Shown here: positions 33,166 to 42,525 of the stretch, in pieces
Numbering within the stretch: position 1 is the first letter of the stretch
Layout of the letters: each line of letters begins with the position of its first letter
Assembly: GCF_963678635.1 (NCBI RefSeq)
Contig: NC_087069.1
Coordinates: 51,160,938 to 51,224,937 of the forward strand
Length of the DNA: 64,000 nucleotides
Source of the DNA: Symsagittifera roscoffensis
Lineage: Eukaryota; Xenacoelomorpha; Acoela; Convolutidae
Direction of reading: 5' to 3'
The notes under the pieces: generated by a model
Seen by the model: only the letters and a program-made list of their open reading frames with translations
Databases searched by the model: none
Told to the model about the DNA's origin: nothing
Translations under genes and position numbers: made by a program

Positions 33166-33566
33166 TATCTGAAAACCCTTGACAACGCCCCACTTCGGGC
33201 ACTTTATTCAGTTTACTGGTTTAAATTGCTAGGTTGATCGAAACGATCGAACTTGTAAAACAGTATGGGTATACTATTTAATTAATATAAAGGTTTGATC
33301 CAACTAATCTGGTGTCAAAGACACTGTCTTTTTTCGTTTTATGGTTTTTGTTCCTTTTTCTATTCTTTTTTGGTTTTTGTTTTGCTTTTTGTCTTTTTGC
33401 TCGTGTTTTTGTCCCCCTAGTTGCCCCCTTTTACTCGGTTAGCTAAGCCTCGTTCGGAGAGCGTACCAGGAAATTTTCTCGAGTTTTCTTAAAAAGCTAT
33501 CACGGTACAACCGGAAGGTTTGCACGTTCCTGTCGAACCGTACCGCCGGTACTCTAGAATGGGCAT

Positions 33567-33635
33567 TCAGCCCGAAGCTGTCTCAAGTGGGTTCGACTCC
33601 GTAGTCTTGATGTCGTAAACACCCAGGAGCGCCAT
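33567..33635 (-). other. 22-codon upstream ORF that begins at the PBS
   Basis: An A immediately before the PBS turns its TGG into ATGG. The frame from 33,635 is open for 22 codons and ends TGA at 33,567-33,569, starting Met-Ala-Leu-Leu. In elements 3 and 4 the gag ATG sits at the very same PBS position. It may be incidental, or a regulatory upstream ORF; there is no evidence of translation. Confidence 0.35.
33617..33634 (-). other. Primer binding site of element 2
   Basis: Sense sequence TGGCGCTCCTGGGTGTTT, starting with TGG (complement of a tRNA 3' CCA), 11 nt downstream of the 5' LTR end. The matching tRNA would end ...CCAGGAGCGCCA. I cannot assign the isoacceptor. The mid-size elements in this window also use PBS sequences beginning TGGCGC, but they diverge after that. 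Confidence 0.55.
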
Positions 33636-33645
33636 AAAAACACTA

Positions 33646-34526
33646 TGTAACATTCGTCTACTGCAGTCACACATGAGGCTTAAGAAAAATAGGCCCTATA
33701 ACCACTGGCTCAAGGGTCAGGGACACTATCTCTTGTGTTTTCCCACCTCAAGAACGGTCGGAGCCAGTTCGGTTCGCTTGTGACATGAGACTACGACCCG
33801 TTACAGCTTAAAGGCTACTACTAAAATATCCCCCCACTCTAGAATTAGAAACGTCCCCATACTTAGGTCTCTAGATACCCAAAATACATGAACGCCGTTA
33901 AAAACCGGGTTGGAACAATCCGTTAGGTTACTTTTTATTAGACAGTGTGACTTTGATCCATTTCAGATGGATCAACCTAAAACTCGCCTTACCTCAACAT
34001 AACAATCATAAAACACACTCTAGAATTTAAATTCGTACTCACATATCAGCGCTCTCAAGAGTTGGGAAAATAATCCAGTCAGTAACTAACTCAAGAAATA
34101 AATAACTAAGAGAAGTTTAATGTTTTATAGTTTGGACAGCAAGGATAAGTTCATGCTCTAGAATTTGAGTTCTCTTGGACCGTTGGGACACTCCAGTTGT
34201 CCGCCTTTCCGCTGAAGGTTCACTCTGGTCCAACTTTAGTAATCGCTCTCTCGGGGATACTCTGTCTTCTATTTCAAGTAGGACAGCTCTACTCACGTTC
34301 ACTATGATGGAAATTGCGAATAGCAATTTCCCACTCGTTTTTAATTGACAACTTCCCCGCAATTGTTCTAAAATTGCTCTGATTTCTTTTTCTGATTTTC
34401 AGTTATCGCGAGAAAATCGTGCATGACATGTTCCTTTCGAAATTTTGAAAAATTAAATTTCACTTCAAAATCAAGTATTTTCTGCTCTTCTCAAGGTCAA
34501 ACTTCCAAATATGACCGACTGGCACA
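33646..34526 (-). repeat. 5' LTR of element 2
   Basis: 881 bp, apparently identical to 11,673-12,553. As the upstream LTR on the minus strand it should hold the promoter, transcription start and R region. I cannot place a TATA box with confidence because the LTR is AT-rich throughout. Its outer end abuts CAA (34,527-34,529), then the rest of element 1's LTR. Confidence 0.95.
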
Positions 34527-34660
34527 CAAGCGAACCGAATTGGCTCCGACCGTTTTGAGGTAGAAAAACACAAGAGATAGTGTCCCTGACTCTTGAGCCA
34601 ATGGTTATCGGGCCTATTTTTCTTAAGCCTCCTATGTGACCGAAGTAGACGAATGTTACA
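34527..34660 (+). repeat. 3' LTR of element 1, right part
   Basis: Begins with the repeated CAA, then continues the LTR of element 1 exactly where it broke off at 11,672 (gcgaaccgaattgg... through ...gacgaatgttaca). It matches the reverse complement of 11,673-11,806 of the element 2 LTR, with substitutions. This confirms that element 2 is nested in this LTR. Confidence 0.88.
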
Positions 34661-34878
34661 GAAATCGCGAAGAGCAATTTCCCGCTGTTTCACTTGACCA
34701 CTTTCCCACGATTGTAATTCAGTCATTCTGATCTCTTATTGCTTAGATTTTCAGTTTTCGCGAGAAAGTTGAGCATGACAGGCTCAATTCGAACTTTTGA
34801 AAAATTCCATTTGACCCTAAAATCATGTTTTCTCCACATTGCTCAAGGTCAAACTTCCAAATATGACCGACGGGCACA
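34661..34878 (-). repeat. Older LTR fragment, minus orientation
   Basis: Starts gaaatcgcgaagagcaattt and ends ...atgaccgacgggcaca. It aligns along its length with about 12,335-12,553 of the LTR (gaaattgcgaatagcaattt ... ccgactggcaca) but is clearly more diverged than element 1. The missing first part is expected on the other side of element 1, left of the window, if element 1 inserted into this LTR. Confidence 0.75.
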
Positions 34879-34972
34879 AAGAGATGGTGAGCTTGATGGT
34901 GTACTCTTGAGCAAATGGATATAGGGCCTTTTTTCTGAACCTCATTTCTGACTTTAGCGGACGACTGTTACA
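34879..34972 (+). repeat. Oldest LTR fragment, plus orientation
   Basis: Begins aagagatggtgagc and ends gacgactgttaca. It aligns with the terminal part of the plus-oriented LTR (aagagatagtgtccctgac ... gaatgttaca), with many differences. It directly follows the CA end of the minus-oriented fragment, as the right-hand remainder of an LTR that received an antiparallel insertion. Confidence 0.6.
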
Positions 34973-35513
34973 TGGTTTAATTTTGGCGCACCTCATGTGA
35001 ATGTCTGTTACCTTATTCAAATTATGGAGTTTTTTGGAGGATAATTGAAAATTTAATTACTTAAAGGTAGATGCAACTATGGTTTTTAATGTAAAAATGC
35101 TGGTTAATTTTTTTACAATGATGGCTTCTAACCTAATTTTTTTGAAGTATGATGAGAATCTTTTTCGTGAATTGATGTTTTATCGTCATTTGAACTAGCT
35201 CTTTGCAGATATCCTGACGATGCACGTAGTTGCGAAAACGTTCGGAAGTTGAGGTTTTAAATCCAATTATTCTTAGTTCTTTTGTCTCTTTCAACTCACT
35301 GGGTTGCAACTCGATTCGCCTCTGTTAATAAAATTCGAAGAATTCTTTGATTGGGCACTATGATAGTAGGGCGAGTTATGTAACTTCGCTTACCATTTAA
35401 TTTCTGAGCTTCTGATTACAAATTAAGAAAGAATATAATTGGCCCTATAATAATAGACTTAATAACATTCCCCTCTCCAATCATAAAATCCGCCAGTTTG
35501 ATAATTTCTTCAG
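34973..35513. other. Host non-coding DNA before the first zinc-finger gene
   Basis: AT-rich, no long frame, no clear repeat. A pyrimidine tract ending TTTCTTCAG at 35,505-35,513 is a 3' splice (or trans-splice) acceptor candidate, 19 nt before the ATG at 35,533. Confidence 0.5.
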
Positions 35514-35532
35514 AAATGTTGCTTTGAGAATC

Positions 35533-36075
35533 ATGGACTTCCAATGGCCGCTAGAGTATTTGGAGCTCGATTTTTCAATTGATCTTCTTTGTCTGGATGA
35601 GGTTTTCTTCATGAGCGATGAAATCACTTGTAGTTTTGTCGATGTTGTGTCAGGAACAGGAATTGGGAATGTTTTTATCCGGAAATCTTTAAGCGTTGAG
35701 GATAATCAAGCGAAGGAAAAAATAGTCAGAAAAATTAAGCGAAAGCATACGGATGTAAGCCAAACTAGGACGACTAAAGCAAATCCCATAGTTCCGTTTA
35801 AGCGCAAAGATATAGAAACTGCGTTGACTGATTTGAATTTGATTCCCGAAATTGATTACTCGGAGACTGCTTGTTCAATGTGTCCTTACGTCGCAACAGC
35901 GCGAGGAAGTTTGAAAATCCACTATAAATTGAAGCATTTTGGAGGAGCAGGTCTGATTGAAACTTGCGAAATCTGCAAAGCTCAAGTTAAAACTAAAGGT
36001 GGCATGAAAAAACATTACATTAAAGTACACCATCTCTCTGAAGATGCAGCAAAAAGTATGACTTGGCGAAAATGA
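35533..36075 (+). CDS. Small C2H2 zinc-finger protein (180 aa), single exon
   Basis: I chose the ATG at 35,533; the frame is open a little further upstream to an acceptor-like site at 35,513. Residues 1-55 form an acidic, hydrophobic N-terminal domain that also occurs in the exon at 41,286. A basic stretch (KIVRKIKRKH, about 68) may be a nuclear signal. Two linked C2H2 fingers follow at about 116-137 and 148-169, each C-x2-C-x12-H-x4-H, joined by a Gly-Gly-rich linker, then a tail ending in Met-Thr-Trp. The same finger-pair and tail pattern recurs in the downstream exons, so this is a paralogue. It probably binds nucleic acid in the nucleus; the target is unknown. The lack of introns may mean an intron-less duplicate or one terminal exon of a larger gene. 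Confidence 0.7.
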   Translation: MDFQWPLEYLELDFSIDLLCLDEVFFMSDEITCSFVDVVSGTGIGNVFIRKSLSVEDNQAKEKIVRKIKRKHTDVSQTRTTKANPIVPFKRKDIETALTDLNLIPEIDYSETACSMCPYVATARGSLKIHYKLKHFGGAGLIETCEICKAQVKTKGGMKKHYIKVHHLSEDAAKSMTWRK

Positions 36076-37396
36076 ATCGCTACGCAATTATCATGAGTTT
36101 CAGAAAAAAAGGAGAGTTGGATTATGCCTGAGTTAGCTGTACAGAGTTAGACAAATCAGTTAGAGAAGTTATTTTTAGCTTGCTAAGCTGGCTGAAGTCA
36201 CAACAAATTGAATCAGAGATCTTTTGTAGTGGTTGCATCTGATTTCAAACTGCCGTCGAACTTTTTATTCCGATTATACCTACTTCTTCAATAAATAAGT
36301 CGAGTTTTTGTTCAAAAAAATCAGTAGCCATGTGCCATAATGAGTTACCCTAATTTTAAAACAGCTCTTAAATGTGTTTATTTAAGATATCTTTACTGTA
36401 CAAGTGTAGAATAAGGGGAACGCAATATATTCAATGCGATAGCAATTGTAACGCAACCGGTTCCCTGACGTTTTGCTCCTAATTAATGATGTTCATAGAA
36501 CTCATCTCAGGTAGGCATTTATTTAAACTTATTGGCAACTGGCTTTTTGAGCATTGGATTTCAAGTACTGGTTCTATTCAAAAATTGTTTCAAATTGTGG
36601 TCCTGATGTATGGCTTCCTTTAATGATATGCAATTTATCGATGTATTAAAATAATGCTGGTATCGTCTTAACCAGATTATGCACTGACTGTACCTTAACG
36701 GAAGGGATCTTTCTATAAGTCAGTTTAATATATCGTATTTGTAACGTTACGAAGTACCAACTGGAACGATTTCCGGATTATTATTTTTTGCTCAATAAGA
36801 TTTTTTCGGCGTTTTTTTTACATCGGCTTACTCATCTCAAATTGCCGGGGTAATAGTTTTGTTTGAGTGTTTGCTTCAAAAGGGACTTAAAGGCTGCACG
36901 AAAGTTTTTGACTAATTTTATGATGAAATTCATCAGCCAGTCCTAGCCAGTTTACATAATAATCAACATGGCTTTTGGAAAAAATAAGCAGCTGTACAGC
37001 TATTTGTCTTTCTGGATAAATTATTTAAATTTAATGCAGAATTGATAAAATTTTTAGCATTACTAAATCTTTATTTTACGAAGGTCTTCGTTAAAGTTGC
37101 GCTTGACAGCCTTACACGAAAATTAGATTCTTGTCGAATCAGAGGAAATCTACTATATCTTATTGTCATACTAAACTGACAAGCAGCAATTTGTCAAATT
37201 GAGAAACAATAATTAGAGTTTGAGGGCTTTTAACAATTTGCTGAATGATCTTGCTGACAAATTACCGCAAATAGATCTCTAAGGTTATGCATATAACTCC
37301 AGAGCAACAGTTCCTTCTCAGGGTGGTCCTAAAATAGCAAAATATTGCCAAGAAATGGATAGGAGAAAACGAACTGACACTTATTATTAAAAAAGA
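36076..37396. other. Host intergenic DNA, no feature recognised
   Basis: About 1.3 kb of AT-rich sequence with short frames only. No RNA gene, no clear repeat and no similarity to the neighbouring exons that I can see. Confidence 0.5.
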
Positions 37397-38898
37397 GTTA
37401 TCTTTTTTGGCAGCAGTGAAGGCACAAAAAGGTCTGGGACTCAAAGTATCCAGCAGTTTTATATAGACTGAAGCCTGCAGTTTCGGTGCTACAATTCGCT
37501 AAATTCCCTGTATAAAACTAAGAGAAAAAATACACGAAGCGGTCACTGGTCTACGAAGTTGAATGCGTGCACGGAATCTGTTATCCCCATTGACACTAAT
37601 GCGTATCAAGCCCGCTGTATTAGCAGAGCAAGCATGGTTAAGCATGGTGCAGTAACTGGAAATCAAGTGAGTACTGGATATGGGATAAGAATACAAAGAA
37701 AGATCAAAAGCCCTCGACATTCTCCCTCTCTGCCTCTACGTTGAATTACATGAAATTTTTAATAGGTCTTGCCAACAATAAATACGACTTCAAATTGGCC
37801 CTGGACACGTTTGGAAAGGATAACACACAAGACACACGAATTAAGCAGTATAGGATATCTCAAAGTAGATTCTAAAAATAAACTGTAATCAAGACAAAAA
37901 TTGAAGACTTTTGGTAGATGATATTTTCTATCATGCCGTTAATTTTGTATATAATTTCGACTCTAAGGTTTTCCTTTTTTTTTGGCTAGTTTGCCCATAA
38001 AGGTTGTGTAATCAAACGAAATCTAAATCTTTATGTAGATGATGTTTTTTTTGTATTCCTAGAATTTTACTGGAAATTTACCCACACTTTTTTCTTGTTT
38101 TCACGATAAGACACGTGGTTTCTTATTTGCGTGAGTAAATTCCTGTAATCGGGAACTAGATTTTTTCTTCGTTACCAAGTGTTCTGAAAAATCGGTAAGA
38201 AATTGAAAATGCTTTATTTATGAACTGGAAGTGTCTAGGCTTCTTCCCACTTGGTCTAGAGGCAGCGCGGTTGCAATTCCGTCCTTAAGCTCTTGGGCTT
38301 GAGTCCAGGTAAGACCTTATTTTTCCAGTATGTTTAAAATAGATTCTTTTCTCAGTGAATTTTCCGTTTTTCAATTGTCTGCTTACTTTTTGCCGTCTTT
38401 GATCCTAGAGCATCATTTTTTTTTGCTAGTGTCAGCGTTTTTTACATCAACTTATTGTGTGATTTTCGTTCGTTTGTTTTTCAGTTAAAAAAAAATTAAT
38501 CACGCTTTTTTGATGACGTTTTTGTTCAATTTCAATTCAAATTTGTGCGCTAAAAGGAAAGAGAGTTACGCTCAGCGTTGGAGACACTGAAACTGGCGTC
38601 ACGAAAACGTGAACTTGAGTATTCAAAGACTACTTCACTCTGATTTTCCAGCAAAAATAATTTTGCTTTTTTTCAAGCAAAAAAATTCAATATTCGAAGC
38701 GCTGTAACAAACTATTCCAAGATTTGATGAGCGCAGTGAAGACTTGTGTAGGTTGTTGTTTTCTTTCGTTTTTTCAGGAGATATGCAAAGTTTGTTCGCA
38801 TTGAAATTTGGTTTTTGGCTGTTTTTTTTTGTTAAAAGGAAAGTAAACTCCACTAATGGACAGCCAAATTGTAAGTTTAGCTGACTTCTCGTTTGAAG
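37397..38898 (+). repeat. Tandem duplication, copy 1 (about 1.5 kb)
   Basis: Begins near ttatcttttttggcagcagtg and continues through gaagtgtctaggcttct (38,229) to aagtaaactccactaatgg (38,840). Every landmark recurs 1.5 kb later: ggcacaaaaaggtctgggac is at 37,421 and at 38,926. Copies are over 90 percent alike with small indels. Each has a tRNA-like block and pyrimidine-rich AG sites but no convincing long frame. Confidence 0.88.
38242..38314 (+). other. tRNA-like sequence (copy 1), GCA anticodon-like loop
   Basis: A 73-nt block with a 7-bp acceptor-like stem (TCTTCCC with GGTAAGA, one mismatch). TGGTCTAGAGG fits the Pol III box A consensus at all positions, and GGCTTGAGTCC fits box B with two changes. 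A TTGCAAT loop would give anticodon GCA (Cys). The anticodon and T stems pair poorly and there is no CCA, so it is more likely a decayed tRNA or SINE-type promoter than a working tRNA gene. Confidence 0.25.
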
Positions 38899-40350
38899 AG
38901 CTATCTTTTTTTTGGAAGCAGTGAAGGCACAAAAAGGTCTGGGACTCAAAGTATCCAGCAGTTTTACATAGACTGAAGCCTGCAGTTTCTGTGCTACAAT
39001 TCGCTAAATTCCCTGTATAAAACTAAGAGAAAAAATACACGAAGTGGTCACTGGTCTACGAAGTTGAATGCGTACACGGAATATGTTATCCCCATTGGCA
39101 CTAATGCTTATCAAACCTGCTGTACAAGCAGCGAAAGCTTGGTTAAGAATGGTGCAGTAACTGGAAAGCAAGTGAGTACTGGATATGGGATAAGAATACA
39201 AAGAAAGATCAAAAGCCCTCGACATTCTCCCTCTCTGCCTCTACGTTGAATTACATGAAATTTTTATTAGGACTTGCCAGTAATAAATACGACTTCAAAT
39301 TGGCCCCCGACACGTTTGGAAATGATAACACACAAGAAACATGAATTAAGCAGTACAGGATATCTCAAAGTAGATTCTAAAAATAAACTGTAATCAAGAC
39401 AAAAATTGAAGACTTTTGGTAGATGATATTTTATATCATGCCGTTAAATTTGTATATAATTTCGACTTTAAGCTTTTCCTCTTTTTTTTTGGCTAGTTTG
39501 CCCATAAAGGTTGTGTCATCAAACGAAATCTAAATATTTATGTAGATGATGTTTTTTTTGTATTCCTAGAATTTTACTGGAAATTTACCCACACTTTTTT
39601 CTTGTTTTCACGTTAAGACATGTGGTTTCTCATTTCTTATTTGCGTGAGTAAATTCCTGTAATCGGGAACTAGATTTTTTCGTCGTTACCAAGTGTTCTG
39701 AAAAATCGGTAAGAAATTGAAAATGCTTTATTTATGAACTGAAAGTGTCTAGGCTTCTTCTCACTTGGTCTAGAGGCAGCGCGGTTGCAATTCCGCCCTT
39801 AAGCTCTTGGGCTTGAGTCCAGGTAAGAGCTTATTTTTCCAGTATGTTTAAAATAGATTATTTTCTGATTGAATTTTCCGACTTTCGATTGTCTGCTTAC
39901 TTTTTGCCGGCTGTGTTCCCAGAGCATCATTTTTTTTGCTAGTATCAGCAGTTTTTACTTCAACTTATTGTGTGATTTTCGTTCGTTTGATTTTCAGTTA
40001 AAAAAAATTGATCACGCTTTTTTGATTACGTTTTTTGTTCAATTTCAATTCAAGTTTGTGCGCTAAAAGGAAAGAGTTACGCTTAGCGTTGGAAACACTG
40101 AAACTGGAGTCACGAAAACGTGAACTTAAGTATTCAAAGACTACTTCACTTAGATTTTCCAGCAAAAAAATTTTTGCTTCTTTTAAGGCTTGTGTAGGTT
40201 GTTGTTTTCTTTTGTTTTTTCAGGAGATATGCAAAGTTTGTTCGCGTTCAAATTTGATTTTTGGCGGTTTGTTCTTTTTTTGTTAAAAGGAAAGTAAACT
40301 CCACTAATGGACAGCCAAATTGTAAGCGTAGCTGACTTCTCGTTTGAAAT
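38899..40350 (+). repeat. Tandem duplication, copy 2 (about 1.45 kb)
   Basis: Head-to-tail second copy of 37,397-38,898. It lacks about 40 bp around 40,185 that copy 1 has near 38,690-38,740, and it has an extra tcttatttctc-type insertion near 39,630. It ends near aatggacagccaaattgtaag. Confidence 0.88.
39756..39828 (+). other. tRNA-like sequence (copy 2)
   Basis: The counterpart of 38,242-38,314 in the second duplication unit, with two substitutions (TCTTCTC and ttccgccc). Box A is unchanged and box B has the same two changes. The flanks are equally conserved, so there is no sign of selection on the tRNA-like part itself. Confidence 0.25.
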
Positions 40351-41277
40351 GTGTTTTTTTTTTCAGATTTCACAGCGGAAAAAATTTACAAATTGATATA
40401 GTTTTCTTAAAATTTGTCAAAAAAGGTCAATCATCTTTTTTGAATTCGAAAAAGCTTTGTGGCGATGTGTTTTTATTTGAAATTCGAAATTTATATTTGT
40501 TTTCACATACTCAGTCAACTTTTTCTATTTCTTTGCGTTCTTTGCAGGGCTTGATGATATATTTTTTTCCCAAATTTTTCGTAGCTCTAGTTTTATTGAA
40601 ATCGTTTTTCTTTCGGCTAGAAAAGCCTTATACGCTTATATTTTCTTCTTAATTACCCTTTCTTGTTTTTTTTCCAATTCTAGTTGCCCACTGAGACTTG
40701 TCTTTGTTGACAGACTCTCCTCAAAATGGAATGGAGGCAAATTTTTATCAACGTTTTGAAAAATTCTTTTACGGTACGTTGTTGCAACTTTCGCTATTTT
40801 TTGTTGGCTAGCTTATGCTATGTTTACGATGTATCGCAAGTGGTCCGAAGCTACTCTTTGCCTCCGTTTACATGACATTTTCCAAAGTGTAATTTTCTCG
40901 TTTAGAAGATGCTGTTTCAAGTTTTCTTTTTAGTTTCAAATTGTCGATTTAATTCAAATGAGCCATATCCGCTCAGTGTAAATTTATATACATCATGAAA
41001 AAATGGACCATTAGCGTTTTAGTTTTGAAGGCTTGTTCCTCTATGTTATGGAATATTGTAGTTTTTTTGGGCCTTTGCAGCTTTGCCTCCATAATACGCT
41101 TGGCTCAGCGAAGAGTTTTGAGAACACTCTTGTGGATACCAGTGTGCAAAAAGTGTGATTTCATGCTTTTATTCTTTAAATTTCCGATTCAACTCATATA
41201 CCTGTTTGATTACGGATGATTACGTAATACGGATGATCTCTCTAACAACAAAAAGTACATAATTTGGTATTTTTCAG
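40351..41277. other. Host non-coding DNA upstream of the second zinc-finger gene
   Basis: AT-rich, with several TTTCAG-type acceptor-like sites (for example 40,361-40,367) but no matching coding frame. It ends with GTATTTTTCAG at 41,267-41,277, a strong acceptor-like site 8 nt before the ATG at 41,286. Confidence 0.45.
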
Positions 41278-41285
41278 AAGCGGCC

Positions 41286-41450
41286 ATGCACATTAAACTC
41301 CAGGACGAGTCCCTTGAGATTTCAGTGTTTCTGGACTTCGCCAATTTGGACCAGGCCTTCAAGCAGAGTGAGAGTCTCATGTGTAACTTAGTAGATGTCT
41401 CTTCCTGTCTAAACGTGGGAGGGGTAGTCGTGAGTCGCTGTGAAACAGTC
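41286..41450 (+). CDS. Zinc-finger gene 2, exon 1 (55 codons): N-terminal domain
   Basis: ATG at 41,286; the frame ends at GTC|GTAAGT, a consensus donor at 41,451, phase 0. The translation aligns with residues 1-55 of the gene at 35,533. Shared positions include Leu-Glu, Asp, Leu-Asp, Phe, Ser-(Asp/Glu), Cys, Val-Asp-Val, Gly and Val. An acceptor-like site (TTTTTCAG, 41,277) lies just before, so this could be either the first exon after spliced-leader addition or an internal exon. The next exon in phase 0 starts at 42,526. Confidence 0.55.
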
Positions 41451-41467
41451 GTAAGTATAACGAACGG

Positions 41468-41754
41468 GGCCTAGGAAATTAGACGACAAGAAATTAGACT
41501 AGAAATTAGACGACAAGAAATTGGACGACCGTAAAGAAACGGAAATTACGGACAACCAGTATTTACTCAGCCAAAATTTAATTTAAGTCTTCAAATATAT
41601 TTCTCGCAATTTGCTCGTTAGTTATTGTCTAAATTGGACAACCAGTATTTACTCAGCCAAAAGATAATTCAAGTCAGTAAACAAATTTCACGCAAGTTAT
41701 TGTCTAATGTTTTTTCTGATAGTCTTATTTGCTTGTCGTCTAACTTCCTAGACC
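41468..41754. repeat. 287-bp MITE-like element with 23-bp terminal inverted repeats
   Basis: Ends are GGCCTAGGAAATTAGACGAC... and the reverse complement of ...GTCGTCTAACTTCCTAGACC, matching at 21 of 23 positions. The interior holds a direct repeat of about 70 bp (ggacaaccagtatttactcagcc, twice). No transposase frame and no clear target duplication. It sits in intron 1, starting 18 bp after the donor. Confidence 0.7.
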
Positions 41755-42042
41755 AGCAAAAAGAGTTAAAGAATTAATTTAAAAAAGCAAATTACTTTTT
41801 AGTTGATGAGGCGAGTCACATAAATGTTCAATTTCACCTTAAAACCTTGGTCTTATATAAAAATTGCTGTTTTGATTGCTGTGAAAGTGTTAGGTATTTT
41901 GACGAGGATATTTGGTGCAATGTTTGGGTTCTTTAGAGTTTATTTGAAATTTAAAATTGTTCGAAAATAGGGAAAACGATCTGGTCTTTATTGGTCGGTA
42001 TTTTTTCAAAATTCGTTAATTATGGTGCTGTTTTGTAGGGTA

Positions 42043-42156
42043 TTCACACATTTCGCCCTCACACCTCTTGCCCCTAAAATTGTACATTAAGAAAGCGGCA
42101 GTTAATTAACTGTGTAATAAGTTAGGGACGAAACATGCGAGGACGAAATGTGTGAA
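42043..42156. repeat. 114-bp inverted-repeat element
   Basis: TTCACACATTTCGCCCTC at 42,043-42,060 is repeated inverted at 42,139-42,156 (17 of 18 match). It is too small for a gene and may be a short MITE-type element or a hairpin. Lies in the same intron. Confidence 0.45.
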
Positions 42157-42284
42157 ATTATTAAGGGGGAAATGTGCCACTAGATTGAAGAGAGGCGAAA
42201 CGTGGGTCGTTTTGATCCCATATGTATTTTGCGCTGATGACAAAATTTTCCAAAAGAACTGCTGGCTGATCGACCTTAAAGCTT

Positions 42285-42476
42285 TCCTAAAATCGCCTTT
42301 GGCGCCAATTTATGCTAGTTTTGAGTGTAGAGAGCGCGCCGAAAAAAGCGATTTTTTGGTTAAAACTTTCAATAAAGTGCCTGAAATTGCTGATATACTT
42401 TTTTTTCGAGCAAATGTAGGTCGGTATTTTTCTGAAAATTAATTTTTCACCCTGGCTAGCTCAGTCAAGTAGTGTT
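42285..42476. repeat. Dispersed repeat, copy A (GGCGCC palindrome)
   Basis: Contains cgcctttggcgcca, a 'gcgcgccgaaaaa-gc' motif, a T-rich stretch, 'aaagtgcct' and then 'tcaccctgg'. The same order of motifs recurs at 45,205-45,500. Lies in intron 1 of gene 2. Confidence 0.5.
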
Positions 42477-42525
42477 TTTCCAAGATTTCTGGTGGGAACA
42501 ATATTTACCCATTGATCTTTTTTAG

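Larger units (their letters stand above)
31195..33645 (-). other. 2.45-kb 5' leader of element 2
   Basis: Lies between the 5' LTR and the gag-pol ATG. From the LTR it holds the PBS (33,617-33,634), a 22-codon upstream ORF starting in the PBS, three roughly 70-bp tandem repeats (32,962-33,165), sequence shared with the leader of element 1, and a 0.6-kb minisatellite (31,496-32,113). No long conserved protein frame was found, and the long frames across the minisatellite are repeat artefacts. The leader probably includes RNA packaging or translation signals, but I cannot point to one. Confidence 0.75.
11673..34526 (-). mobile_element. Element 2: intact 22.85-kb giant Ty3/gypsy-type LTR retrotransposon
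   Basis: Two 881-bp LTRs bound it (11,673-12,553 and 33,646-34,526), each TG...CA on the plus strand. Read base by base they show no difference and no length change. On the minus strand the order is 5' LTR, PBS, a 2.45-kb leader with a minisatellite, a 2,935-codon gag-pol, a 0.5-kb spacer, a 2,959-codon second ORF, a 3' UTR with polypurine tract, and the 3' LTR. Flanking CAA on both sides (11,670-11,672 and 34,527-34,529) is a candidate 3-bp target duplication. It interrupts the LTR of element 1 in antiparallel orientation. Identical LTRs and two long open frames indicate a very recent insertion that may be coding-competent. Pol order (RT-RH-IN) is Ty3/gypsy-like. Confidence 0.93.

Noticed and set aside
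38242-38314. Functional tRNA-Cys gene
   Set aside because: Anticodon and T stems pair poorly and box B has two changes, so I list it only as tRNA-like.
42152-42442. 96-codon plus-strand frame
   Set aside because: Lies over a dispersed repeat also found at 45.2 kb; no conserved protein.
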